Assembly (NCBI GenBank): GCA_028527945.1
Contig: JAQQAK010000368.1
Location: 1-9,121 of the forward strand
Length of the DNA: 9,121 nt
Direction of reading: 5' to 3'
From: Spirochaetaceae bacterium
Lineage (GTDB): Bacteria; Spirochaetota; Spirochaetia; UBA9216
The number at the start of each line of letters is the position of its first letter. Within the stretch, counting starts at the first letter, position 1. The translations under genes were made by a program, and so were the position numbers. Under the pieces are notes generated by a model. The model was not told the DNA's origin, ran no database searches, and saw only the letters and a list, made by a program, of their open reading frames with translations. Below, piece after piece: positions 1 to 6,381 of this stretch.

Positions 1-20
1 TGGGTTTTAAAGAGGCTTTG

Positions 21-79
21 AAGAAAATTTAACAACATTAGATAATTATATATAGCATAACAAGTTGTTAAATTTTCTT
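21..79 (-). terminator. Long inverted repeat after the MFS gene, likely terminator
   Basis: Two perfectly complementary 16-base arms (21-36 and 64-79) enclose a 27-base AT-rich loop, beginning 8 bases past the carrier gene's stop codon. The distal arm read on the minus strand ends in a T-rich stretch (AAATTTTCTT), so it can act as a transcription terminator for the metabolic cluster. The stem is AT-rich and nearly symmetrical, so it could also work for a plus-strand transcript entering from the left edge. Positions 1-20 show no other recognisable feature. Confidence 0.55.
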
Positions 80-87
80 TATTTACA

Positions 88-1377
88 TTAAGGTAGTTCT
101 TTATGTTTTTCTTCTTCAGTTATAATCATTGGAGATTCTCGTAATCTTGTGACAAGAATAAGAGCAATAACTGAAAGTACTACAAAAAGTTCCATAAAAC
201 CTTTTAAATAAAGATTATCTTTCACAGTCATTCCAGCGACAAATATTAAACCAGAAATCTGGCCAACAAGGAGCATTAGTCCCTGCGAAGTCGATTCTGG
301 CGCCGGAAAACTAACCTCTGCCGCGTACTGAAAACCTATAGGTCCCGCGCTCATCACAAAAAAACCAAGAATAAAAGAAGCTATAAGAGCAAGTGTATAC
401 GCGCCGCCAGCTGTAGCAGTTATAGCATCAGCAAATGCTAAACCAAGAACTCCTGGAAGCATTCCTCCAAGACCGAGAACCAAAAATATTTTTCTTTTTC
501 TAAACTTATCAGAAAGAATTGGCAGAACAAGCGCGCCTATGACGCCTCCGCCGAGCATAAAAACACCTATCAAACCGTCTGAATCATCAACTCCAAGTGA
601 AGCAGAGATAGAATCTACCATAGAACTTACAGCATTAAAAATTCCAAGCCCAATAAAAAAGAGAATCAGAACAAAAACCATATCACGCTGTTTCAAAATA
701 TATTTAAGTCCTTCAAAAAACTTTTTATGCTCAAGTTTTTCTGAAGAAGGAGGTGTTGATGGTTGTTCTTTAATCAAAATAAAAGCTAACATAGCTCCAA
801 CAGCACTTATTATTCCATAAATGAGGAGCATTCTATCCATTCCATTTCCATAATCAGGATCTGATGGAGTAGAAACAACCATCATTGGAGTTATTGCCAT
901 TACAAGTATGATTCCAATATATTGAGCAAGAGCAGCAAGCCCTGCGGCAGTACCTCTTTCTCTTAAAGGAAACCACCTAACAGTAACAGCAGTTACGGCA
1001 TTCAGAATAAAAGGCTGTGCTACGGCAAGACCAATCTGGGCAATTAAAACAAGTGTAAAATTGGCGCCTCCAAATCCTTTCATCAAACTAAAAATACAAG
1101 TAAGGATAGCTCCAATACCTACTCCGATTTTTATTCCAAATGTATCAATGATGTATGAAGCTGGAATACAGACAATTAAAAAAACTAGCATAAAAGCCAT
1201 TGAAAGAAAATCTATATTAATAATAGATTCAGGGTTAAACTGCCCTGCGTAAAAAACTTCAGCAGCTCTTGCGACTGGGGCATGAGTAAGCCATTGAACT
1301 TCAATTAATACTGTTACAAGCATTAATGAAGCAAGTACAACCCATCTATATGGATAGACCTTATATTCTCCTTTCAT
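88..1377 (-). CDS. MFS transporter, FLVCR (SLC49)-like
   Basis: Integral membrane carrier of the major facilitator superfamily, 429 residues, with about 12 hydrophobic segments. The N-terminus (YRWVVLASLML, then IEVQWLTHAPV) and the segment AVTVRWFPLRERGTAAGLA resemble the eukaryotic FLVCR/SLC49 branch, whose members move haem, choline or ethanolamine; the bacterial substrate is unknown. A loop of about 30 polar residues (QPSTPPSSEKLEHKK) separates the two six-helix halves, as is usual in the superfamily. The open frame extends 35 codons upstream to 1482, but that part is translated intergenic hairpin sequence. The ATG at 1377 has a strong GGAGGA ribosome binding site (1382-1387) and is the better start. 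It is the last gene of the aminotransferase-aldolase-kinase cluster, 174 bases after the kinase, so it probably moves the substrate or a product of that pathway. Family assignment is firm; substrate and direction are not. Confidence 0.88.
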   Translation of the reverse strand: MKGEYKVYPYRWVVLASLMLVTVLIEVQWLTHAPVARAAEVFYAGQFNPESIINIDFLSMAFMLVFLIVCIPASYIIDTFGIKIGVGIGAILTCIFSLMKGFGGANFTLVLIAQIGLAVAQPFILNAVTAVTVRWFPLRERGTAAGLAALAQYIGIILVMAITPMMVVSTPSDPDYGNGMDRMLLIYGIISAVGAMLAFILIKEQPSTPPSSEKLEHKKFFEGLKYILKQRDMVFVLILFFIGLGIFNAVSSMVDSISASLGVDDSDGLIGVFMLGGGVIGALVLPILSDKFRKRKIFLVLGLGGMLPGVLGLAFADAITATAGGAYTLALIASFILGFFVMSAGPIGFQYAAEVSFPAPESTSQGLMLLVGQISGLIFVAGMTVKDNLYLKGFMELFVVLSVIALILVTRLRESPMIITEEEKHKELP

Positions 1378-1381
1378 TTTT

Positions 1382-1387
1382 TCCTCC
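1382..1387 (-). promoter_or_regulatory. Ribosome binding site fixing the MFS start at 1377
   Basis: GGAGGA on the minus strand, four bases before the ATG at 1377. It decides the start: the upstream in-frame ATG at 1482 lies inside a hairpin arm and has no comparable site. Confidence 0.8.
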
Positions 1388-1401
1388 GATTTTAATCTAA
1401 A

Positions 1402-1431
1402 AGGATTTCTAAATATAATTTTAGAAATCCT
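1402..1431 (-). promoter_or_regulatory. Perfect 12-bp hairpin in the MFS leader
   Basis: Arms 1402-1413 and 1420-1431 are exact reverse complements (AGGATTTCTAAA) around a six-base loop. On the minus strand the hairpin is followed by four T residues and ends 14 bases before the ribosome binding site of the carrier gene. It could be a weak terminator or attenuator, an operator, or an mRNA-stabilising structure; sequence alone does not decide. Confidence 0.5.
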
Positions 1432-1441
1432 GTGTTTAAAG

Positions 1442-1532
1442 TTTGATAAGCAGAACCCTTGCAACACCAACCAATATTGCAAGGGCTATGAAGTTAATAT
1501 TTTAATTATGGAGCAGCTTTCAAAGCCCCTAA
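1442..1532 (-). repeat. Repeated intergenic element, copy A (before MFS gene)
   Basis: Plus-strand blocks TTTGATAAGCAGA (1442-1454), TGCAAGG (1478-1484) and CAAAGCCCCTAA (1521-1532) recur in the same order and at similar spacing in the gap before the aldolase gene. Read in the gene direction the element starts with TTAGGGGCTTTG close after the kinase stop codon and ends about 65 bases before the carrier start. It may be a structured leader RNA or protein-binding region; I recognise no known riboswitch family. Confidence 0.45.
1456..1485 (-). promoter_or_regulatory. 9-bp hairpin between kinase and MFS genes
   Basis: Perfect arms CCCTTGCAA (1456-1464) and TTGCAAGGG (1477-1485) flank a 12-base loop. 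It lacks a following T-run on the minus strand, so it is not a typical intrinsic terminator. One arm overlaps the TGCAAGG block that is shared with the gap before the aldolase gene, which suggests it belongs to that repeated element. Confidence 0.45.
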
Positions 1533-1551
1533 TGATTATAATTTTAAAAAA

Positions 1552-3174
1552 TTATTTATTCAGTTCAGCAAAAAGTTGTTTGTTTGAAGCGTATAGTTTT
1601 TTGAAAACCGAATAATTTCGTTCATAAACTTCCCGATTTTTATTATCAGGTTTAAAAACCTTATTGATCTTTATTCGTGATGGAACTTCACTAAAACCAG
1701 ATATCAATTCAAGGCCCATACCAGCAGCAACTGCGGCACCAAGAGCACCTGTATTCTGTGGATATTCTGGAACCTCAAGATGTCGCTCTAAAATATCAGA
1801 TATAATCTGGGCATTTACATCTGAAAGCGCGCCGCCACCGACAAAGCGAAGGGTTTCATTGCATTTAAGTTTTCCTTCTACACTCTCAAGCATCCATTTG
1901 ATATTGTATGCAAGCCCCTCTATTACAGAACGAACAAGCATCCTCTTTCCGGTATTAAGACCAATATTAAAAAACATTCCACGGGCGTTTACATCTTCAA
2001 ATGGAGAGCGACTGCCCTGTAACCAAGGTGTAAAAAGAACTCCTCCACATCCGGGTTCAGTCTGATTTATTATATCACTTAAAAACTCAAAAAGGTTAGC
2101 ATATACTGTTTCTGGATCATCTGAGACTTCTTTTTTCTCAAGATAAACACCAATTTCATCCATTGCAAGGTGTTTTTTTACCCATTCCATACATTTTCCG
2201 GCAGTTTCCTGCTCACAAAAATACTGATACTTATCAGGTATTGCTCCAGTGATAGACGCAATCATATGTGTTAAATCTAAAAGTCTTTTTGAGGTTAATA
2301 CAGAAACCCATCCGGAAGTTCCCATATAAATATGCGCGTCATTTTCGTTTACAGCGCCAGCTCCAAGTCCTATCAGAGAAGCATCACCTCCTCCTCCAAA
2401 AACCGGAACGCCTTCTGGAAGCCCCATCTCAGATGCCGGATTTTTAAGCAGGCCTCCAGCACATTCTGTAGAATCAATAATATCAGCAAGATGATCAGGG
2501 TTAACATTGTATGCCCGGCACATAGCCTTGCTCCAAACACCTTTACCAGGACGGTTATCATACATAAATGTTGCGGCTGCTGAATCACGTGTCATAACTG
2601 CTCGACCTGTCAGCCGCATAATAAGATATTCTTTTACATCAAGATATTTGTAAACAGATTTAAAAACATCAGGTTCATTTTCTCTTACCCAATGATATTT
2701 CCATAATGGGTCTTTTACACTTAATGGAGCTATTCCTGTTATTCTGATTGAATCCAGAACTTTGTTTATTGGAACACCTTCAATTTTTGGACCTGCAGGT
2801 CGTCTTCCGCTTTTACTTCCACAGCTAAGTTTTTGAGCTTCTGCCCTTCCATCCATATAACTCATAGAAGGACGAAGAGCCTTTCCGTTTTTATCAACAA
2901 GAACAAGTCCCTGCATTTGAGAGCAAAATGAAATTCCCGCGACTTGATCAGCAGAAAGCCCTGATTCAGTTAAAACTTGTCTTGTAGTTGAAGTCATTGC
3001 TTTAAACCAATCATCAGGATTCTGTTCTGCCAAGCTATTGGCCCCTATTGTAAGTTTATATTCACCCATAGAACTTGCCACAAGCTCTATTTTTTCATTA
3101 AGCCGGTAAGCACAAGTTTTTAATGATGTTGTACCAACATCATATGCAAGAATTAAGTTCTTTTCGTTGCTCAT
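1552..3174 (-). CDS. FGGY-family carbohydrate kinase
   Basis: Cytosolic ATP-dependent sugar kinase of the FGGY family (xylulokinase-like group), 540 residues. The N-terminal nucleotide-binding domain opens with YDVGTTSLK (Asp12), followed by ISFCSQMQGLVLVD (about 81-94) and MDGR (107-110). The expected catalytic base is Asp264 in FGGGGDASL. The C-terminal domain has YMGTSGW (283-289), LFTPWLQGSRSP and the adenosine-site segment RFVGGGALSD. It is somewhat longer than usual xylulokinases (about 480-510), partly from a segment near 115-150 rich in Gly, Ser and basic residues. A GTG at 3177 is possible, but the ATG at 3174 sits at better distance from AGGG in the overlapping end of the aldolase gene, so the two are probably translationally coupled. 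With the aldolase it fits phosphorylation of a ketose before C-C cleavage. The exact sugar is unknown; xylulose, fuculose or rhamnulose-like substrates are all possible. Confidence 0.9.
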   Translation of the reverse strand: MSNEKNLILAYDVGTTSLKTCAYRLNEKIELVASSMGEYKLTIGANSLAEQNPDDWFKAMTSTTRQVLTESGLSADQVAGISFCSQMQGLVLVDKNGKALRPSMSYMDGRAEAQKLSCGSKSGRRPAGPKIEGVPINKVLDSIRITGIAPLSVKDPLWKYHWVRENEPDVFKSVYKYLDVKEYLIMRLTGRAVMTRDSAAATFMYDNRPGKGVWSKAMCRAYNVNPDHLADIIDSTECAGGLLKNPASEMGLPEGVPVFGGGGDASLIGLGAGAVNENDAHIYMGTSGWVSVLTSKRLLDLTHMIASITGAIPDKYQYFCEQETAGKCMEWVKKHLAMDEIGVYLEKKEVSDDPETVYANLFEFLSDIINQTEPGCGGVLFTPWLQGSRSPFEDVNARGMFFNIGLNTGKRMLVRSVIEGLAYNIKWMLESVEGKLKCNETLRFVGGGALSDVNAQIISDILERHLEVPEYPQNTGALGAAVAAGMGLELISGFSEVPSRIKINKVFKPDNKNREVYERNYSVFKKLYASNKQLFAELNK

Positions 3175-3182
3175 CACTATCC

Positions 3183-3839
3183 CTATTTTTCATCCATTCG
3201 TATTTTTGAGTATTTTTTCAGGTAAATCTGATGCATAAGACTTGCTTCAAATTTATTAATTTCTTTGGCTCCGCCAAGAAACTCTGCTTCGATAAAAGCT
3301 TTACAACCTTTTTCAAGAACTTCACAGCAAGTAAAAACTTCTTCAACATCACGTCCAAGACAAATTGCGCCATGATTAGCTAAAAGAGCAGCATTGCGGC
3401 CTTTAAGTGCTTTCATAGTTTTTTTAACAAGCCCCTTTGTACTGGGAAGCGCGTAAGCGGCACATTTCACAGTAGGTCCGGCTATCTGAGCAAGATCATC
3501 TAAAACAGGGGGAACTTCACGTCTGGCAGCCGCAACAACTGAGGCATTTGTACTATGAGTATGAACAACCGCATTAATTTCTTTTCTATCCATGTAAACC
3601 GCAATATGCAAAGATTTTTCGCTTGAAGGTTTTTTACCTTCGTAAGTATTATCAATCATATTAACAATTGTGATATCTTCTGGCTTCATAGAAACATATT
3701 CTCCACCAGAAGGAGTAATAGCCATATAAGTGTCATCAATTCTGACGCTAATATTACCCCATGTTCCGGCTGTAAGCCCCGCGTTTACCAGGCGGATACC
3801 TGCGTCACAAACCATTTTCTGTGCTTGTTCTTTTGTCAA
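3183..3839 (-). CDS. Class II (FucA-type) sugar-phosphate aldolase
   Basis: Zinc-dependent class II aldolase of the FucA/RhaD/AraD superfamily, 218 residues, close to E. coli FucA length. Visible active-site pieces: TAGTWGNISVR (24-33) for phosphate binding, ITPSG (41-45), PSSEKSLH (71-78) with Glu74, HTH (His93, His95) and NHG (His156). These match FucA Glu73, His92, His94 and His155 with an offset of one. Glu rather than Asp after PSS favours an aldolase over an L-ribulose-5-phosphate 4-epimerase. The expected reaction is reversible cleavage of a ketose-1-phosphate to DHAP and an aldehyde. The start is TTG at 3839, supported by GAGGAG six bases upstream; the nearby ATG is out of frame and hits TGA after two codons. 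The gene ends 8 bases before the kinase ATG, so the two form an operon. Substrate is inferred only to class level. Confidence 0.9.
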   Translation of the reverse strand: MTKEQAQKMVCDAGIRLVNAGLTAGTWGNISVRIDDTYMAITPSGGEYVSMKPEDITIVNMIDNTYEGKKPSSEKSLHIAVYMDRKEINAVVHTHSTNASVVAAARREVPPVLDDLAQIAGPTVKCAAYALPSTKGLVKKTMKALKGRNAALLANHGAICLGRDVEEVFTCCEVLEKGCKAFIEAEFLGGAKEINKFEASLMHQIYLKKYSKIRMDEK

Positions 3840-3845
3840 AACATT

Positions 3846-3851
3846 CTCCTC
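3846..3851 (-). promoter_or_regulatory. Ribosome binding site supporting a TTG start
   Basis: GAGGAG on the minus strand, six bases before TTG at 3839. It is the only well-placed initiation signal for the aldolase frame and therefore decides the non-ATG start. Confidence 0.75.
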
Positions 3852-3898
3852 GTTCTACAGCCTAATTTATAGTTCAAATTAAGCCATGAATTAAAATG

Positions 3899-3923
3899 AA
3901 AAAACCGCCAGTTAAGGCGGTTT
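3899..3923 (-). terminator. Intrinsic terminator between aminotransferase and aldolase
   Basis: Read on the minus strand, AAACCGCC (3916-3923) pairs with GGCGGTTT (3902-3909) over a six-base loop, and the stem runs into a continuous six-T tract (3899-3904). This is a textbook rho-independent terminator placed 60 bases before the aldolase start. It would uncouple the aminotransferase from the aldolase-kinase-carrier genes, or act as the switch of a leader RNA. A TATAAA sequence lies between it and the aldolase start, but I see no good -35 partner. Confidence 0.85.
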
Positions 3924-3975
3924 GAAAAAATTGAAATTTATAAGTCAATCATTCCACCTGCAAGCTAATAAATAA

Positions 3976-4052
3976 TTTGCTAAGCAGAGCGGAATATGAC
4001 TGTTCTGCAAGGAATGGGTTTAGACTGCCTTAAATTCATACAAAGCCCCTAA
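3976..4052 (-). repeat. Repeated intergenic element, copy B (before aldolase gene)
   Basis: Plus-strand blocks TTTGCTAAGCAGA (3976-3988), TGCAAGG (4006-4012) and CAAAGCCCCTAA (4041-4052). They match copy A before the carrier gene in order: 12 of 13, 7 of 7 and 12 of 12 bases. In the gene direction this copy lies upstream of the intrinsic terminator, an arrangement that would suit a regulatory leader. The sequence between the blocks differs from copy A. Confidence 0.45.
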
Positions 4053-4131
4053 ACAATTCTTAAAAATAAAAGATCACGCAGCAAAGCTGCAGGGAACTAT
4101 CCCCTTCCCCACGAATAAATTTACAGTATTC
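4053..4131 (-). other. Post-aminotransferase spacer with two small hairpins
   Basis: Part of the 292-base gap between the aminotransferase and the aldolase. On the minus strand GGGAA and TTCCC can pair (roughly 4092-4109), followed by GCAGC-TTT-GCTGC (4078-4090) and a T-rich stretch. The second hairpin plus T-rich tail may be a first, weaker terminator for the aminotransferase mRNA. No coding potential is seen here. Confidence 0.35.
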
Positions 4132-5595
4132 TTATACCTTAATAGTCGAAAAAACTCTGTCAAATCTTTCAAGAGCATCATCTATAATTTCATCAGTATC
4201 AGCAGCACTTGTATAAAGACGACTTCCAGCAAGAGAAATAATTCCCTCAGCAGTATAAGCTGCGCCAAAATATTCCATTGCGGCCTTTCGCTCATGAGCC
4301 TGATGAATGGTTTCTTTAATTGTCCAAAAACGTTTGATATCAATATCCAGTAGCATTGCCGCACCTGTTTCAAGGTGACATATTGAACCCTGATTAAAAG
4401 CAACATATGGAAGAGAATACTTTGAGATTATGTCCTGAAGTCCCTTGGTCAAGCGGTCTCCGGCTCTTCCTGCCTTTTCACAAGCATTCTGTTTTTCCAT
4501 TTCACAAAGAGTGTAAAAACCAGCAGCAGAACTTAGTGGGTTAGCAGCCATTGTTCCACCAATAAGAGCTTTTTTAACCTTCTCGCCGCCATCAAGTCCA
4601 GCGCCAAGATATTTCATAAACTCTTTCTTTCCGCCAAGTCCTCCAGCAGAAGGATAACCTCCGGCAACAACCTTACCAAAAACGGTAAGATCCGGATCTA
4701 CACCGAAATATCCCTGAGCACCTTCAAGTCCGACTCTGAAGGCTGTTACAACTTCATCAAAGATTAGGAGAGCACCATATTTATCACAAAGTCTTCTAAC
4801 TTCCTTATTAAAATCCTTTGAAAGAGGTCTTGTTCCACTCTCAGGCCCTACAGGTTCAATTACAACAGCAGCTGTTCCGCCATGTCTCTGGTTACGACGA
4901 AGAACACGTTCCAAAGCTTTTATATCATTGGGATAAAATTCCTGAGTATATTTAAACATATGACGAGGAACACCATGAGATTCAAGATGCATTGTTCCAG
5001 GAAGTCTGATTCCATAAGCAAGCTGATCACTCCATCCATGATATGCTCCACCCATTTTAACAATGTTCTTATGCTTTGTAGCAAGACGGGCTACTCTTAT
5101 TGCGGCCATATCAGACTCAGTGCCGCTTCCAAGCATTCTAAAAAACTCTACAGAAGGAACAAGCTGACAGATTTTTTCAGCAAGCTTAAACTCAAACTCA
5201 TGAAATAGGCCGGTACAAGGTCCTGTTGTATTTAAAAGTTCAATAACTTTTTCTCGAACCTCTGGGGGATTACTGCCAAGAACTGTGGGGCCTCCGGCCT
5301 GTAAGAAGTCGATATATTTGTTTCCATCAATATCCCAAAGGTAAGCACCTTCTGCTTTATCAATAACAAGCGGAAAAGGATAATTAAAAGCAAGATTATG
5401 CTGAACTCCTCCAGGAATTCTTTCTTTAGCCCTTGCTATTTCAGTCTTTGATTTCTGGCATTTAGCCTCAAAATAATTTTCTAGATAGTTTTTAACAACA
5501 TCTTCCGGCAGAGAAAGCAGCGGTCTTGAAACCAGTTCTTTTAACTGTCTGGTAACCTCATCCGCGTCCGGATAGTTTGTAATTGAATAACCCAT
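4132..5595 (-). CDS. Class III PLP aminotransferase (GSA aminotransferase-like)
   Basis: Fold-type I, class III pyridoxal-phosphate enzyme of the glutamate-1-semialdehyde aminomutase/omega-transaminase group, 487 residues. Visible motifs: phosphate-binding GSGTE (156-160), cofactor-stacking AYHGW (184-188), Asp280 in LIFDEV, and the Schiff-base lysine Lys308 in TVFGKVVAGG, followed by GGTMAANPLSSAAG (347-360). About 45 extra N-terminal residues precede the usual GSA-type start, so it is longer than true HemL (about 430). The nearest genes are sugar-type, not haem biosynthesis, which argues against a HemL role. The start is the ATG at 5595 with GGAG six bases upstream; the TTG at 5607 is part of that binding site. 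A strong promoter and a palindrome lie just upstream. It probably transfers an amino group to or from an aldehyde or keto intermediate of the aldolase-kinase pathway, which is inference. Confidence 0.87.
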   Translation of the reverse strand: MGYSITNYPDADEVTRQLKELVSRPLLSLPEDVVKNYLENYFEAKCQKSKTEIARAKERIPGGVQHNLAFNYPFPLVIDKAEGAYLWDIDGNKYIDFLQAGGPTVLGSNPPEVREKVIELLNTTGPCTGLFHEFEFKLAEKICQLVPSVEFFRMLGSGTESDMAAIRVARLATKHKNIVKMGGAYHGWSDQLAYGIRLPGTMHLESHGVPRHMFKYTQEFYPNDIKALERVLRRNQRHGGTAAVVIEPVGPESGTRPLSKDFNKEVRRLCDKYGALLIFDEVVTAFRVGLEGAQGYFGVDPDLTVFGKVVAGGYPSAGGLGGKKEFMKYLGAGLDGGEKVKKALIGGTMAANPLSSAAGFYTLCEMEKQNACEKAGRAGDRLTKGLQDIISKYSLPYVAFNQGSICHLETGAAMLLDIDIKRFWTIKETIHQAHERKAAMEYFGAAYTAEGIISLAGSRLYTSAADTDEIIDDALERFDRVFSTIKV

Positions 5596-5609
5596 TATAT
5601 TCTCCAAGA

Positions 5610-5640
5610 AATTAATAGTGAGTAGCCACTCACTTTAATT
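5610..5640 (-). promoter_or_regulatory. Palindromic operator at the aminotransferase promoter
   Basis: AATTAA-t-AGTGAGT pairs with ACTCACT-TTAATT around the four-base loop AGCC, giving 13 base pairs with one bulged base. It begins two bases past the -10 element and spans the likely transcription start, ending just before the ribosome binding site. This is the classic position for a repressor operator. The core AGTGAGT/ACTCACT resembles the dyads bound by TetR-type repressors, and such a gene lies 1.6 kb upstream. The pairing of that regulator with this site is inference. Confidence 0.6.
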
Positions 5641-5641
5641 C

Positions 5642-5669
5642 ATTTTACCATACTCAAAACATATGTCAA
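5642..5669 (-). promoter_or_regulatory. Sigma70-type promoter of the aminotransferase gene
   Basis: On the minus strand, a perfect -35 TTGACA (5664-5669), a 16-base spacer and -10 TAAAAT (5642-5647, five of six consensus bases). Transcription should start near 5634-5636, inside the palindrome, about 40 bases before the ATG. It is the best promoter match in the window. Confidence 0.75.
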
Positions 5670-5710
5670 GCAAAAATGATAAACTTAGATCCGAATGTTG
5701 TTTTTTACGC

Positions 5711-6247
5711 TTAAACAATTATCAAAATAGTTTTATATAAACAAATATAATTCAAAATTTCCCGTTTAAGCCTCTTATCACCTTTTATAATCAACTTTAC
5801 TGTTAAATAAAATTCAAAAATGTAAATGTGTAAATTTCTTAGTAGATAATATGATGTTAATTCGGGTATCGATATTAGATAATCCGAAAAATAATGCTTA
5901 AATATAATATTTGTTCTATATCTATGAAACCTTGATGTTATTACTATTATTTTATCTGCATGATTTTCTTTTAAAATTTTTGCTGTATACAATGCATTGT
6001 CATAAGTACTACGGGCCTTTGTCTCCATTAAAATATCACTTTCAGAAATTCCTTTATCCACACAATATTCTTTCATTTTAACAGCTTCGATTATTTGTCC
6101 GTATACAGAACCACCCGTCATTATTAATTTACTTCCATCATTATTTAGATACTCTGTTATAGCCAAGTCCAATCGTGTTTTTAGATTGAAAGGTATTGTA
6201 CCATCTTCATTTGGTGGATGACCTAATACTATAATCGCTGTTTCCAT
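5711..6247 (-). CDS. YdcF/DUF218-family protein
   Basis: 178-residue protein of the YdcF (DUF218) family, whose biochemical role is largely unknown; some members act in the envelope or vancomycin-resistance (SanA) context. Family marks: AIIVLGHPPNEDGTI near the N-terminus, KTRLDLAI (23-30), LIMTGG (41-46), then the segment ILMETKARSTYDNALYTAKIL (72-92) with the expected Glu-(x)n-Ser-Thr-x-x-Asn pattern, and VITSRFHRYRT (102-112). There is no N-terminal signal peptide or membrane anchor, unlike SanA-type members. The C-terminus has an aromatic and Ile/Leu-rich stretch. The ATG at 6247 is preceded by AGGA seven bases away. It lies 134 bases after the PaiA-like gene and is similarly AT-rich; with no terminator visible behind it, some read-through into the aminotransferase is possible. 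Confidence 0.78.
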   Translation of the reverse strand: METAIIVLGHPPNEDGTIPFNLKTRLDLAITEYLNNDGSKLIMTGGSVYGQIIEAVKMKEYCVDKGISESDILMETKARSTYDNALYTAKILKENHADKIIVITSRFHRYRTNIIFKHYFSDYLISIPELTSYYLLRNLHIYIFEFYLTVKLIIKGDKRLKREILNYICLYKTILIIV

Positions 6248-6331
6248 TATTTAATCCTAAAATTTATATCTTATCCTTTTGTATATAAAAACAAATTTTC
6301 TATTTATGTTCAAATTAGAAAATAACAATAT

Positions 6332-6347
6332 ATAACACTTGTGTTAT
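6332..6347 (-). terminator. Small palindrome after the PaiA-like gene
   Basis: ATAACAC (6332-6338) and GTGTTAT (6341-6347) pair around two bases, 34 bases past the acetyltransferase stop codon. On the minus strand it is followed by an A/T-rich stretch without a clean T-run. It could be a weak terminator or a protein-binding site for the YdcF gene behind it. Confidence 0.35.
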
Positions 6348-6381
6348 TCTGGAATTCTGTAAACTGAACACTATACTTTTG

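Noticed and set aside
539..820. Plus-strand open frame opposite the MFS gene
   Set aside because: Low-complexity translation rich in Ser, Lys, Ile and Pro, antisense to a well-supported membrane protein; a shadow frame.
1378..1482. 35-codon N-terminal extension of the MFS gene
   Set aside because: It translates hairpin and leader sequence, has no ribosome binding site, and is not hydrophobic in the family pattern; the ATG at 1377 is better supported.
3183..3839. L-ribulose-5-phosphate 4-epimerase (AraD) as identity of the aldolase gene
   Set aside because: AraD has Asp after PSS where this protein has Glu74, the FucA-type aldolase residue, and no arabinose pathway genes are nearby.
3870..3900. 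Promoter for the aldolase gene at TATAAA
   Set aside because: A -10-like sequence is present, but no acceptable -35 lies 16-18 bases upstream; left uncalled.
4882..5208. Plus-strand open frame opposite the aminotransferase gene
   Set aside because: Antisense to conserved aminotransferase motifs, with no recognisable domain or start signal.
4132..5595. True HemL (haem biosynthesis) as identity of the aminotransferase
   Set aside because: Longer N-terminus, no haem genes nearby, and an operon setting of sugar enzymes; only class-level assignment is supported.
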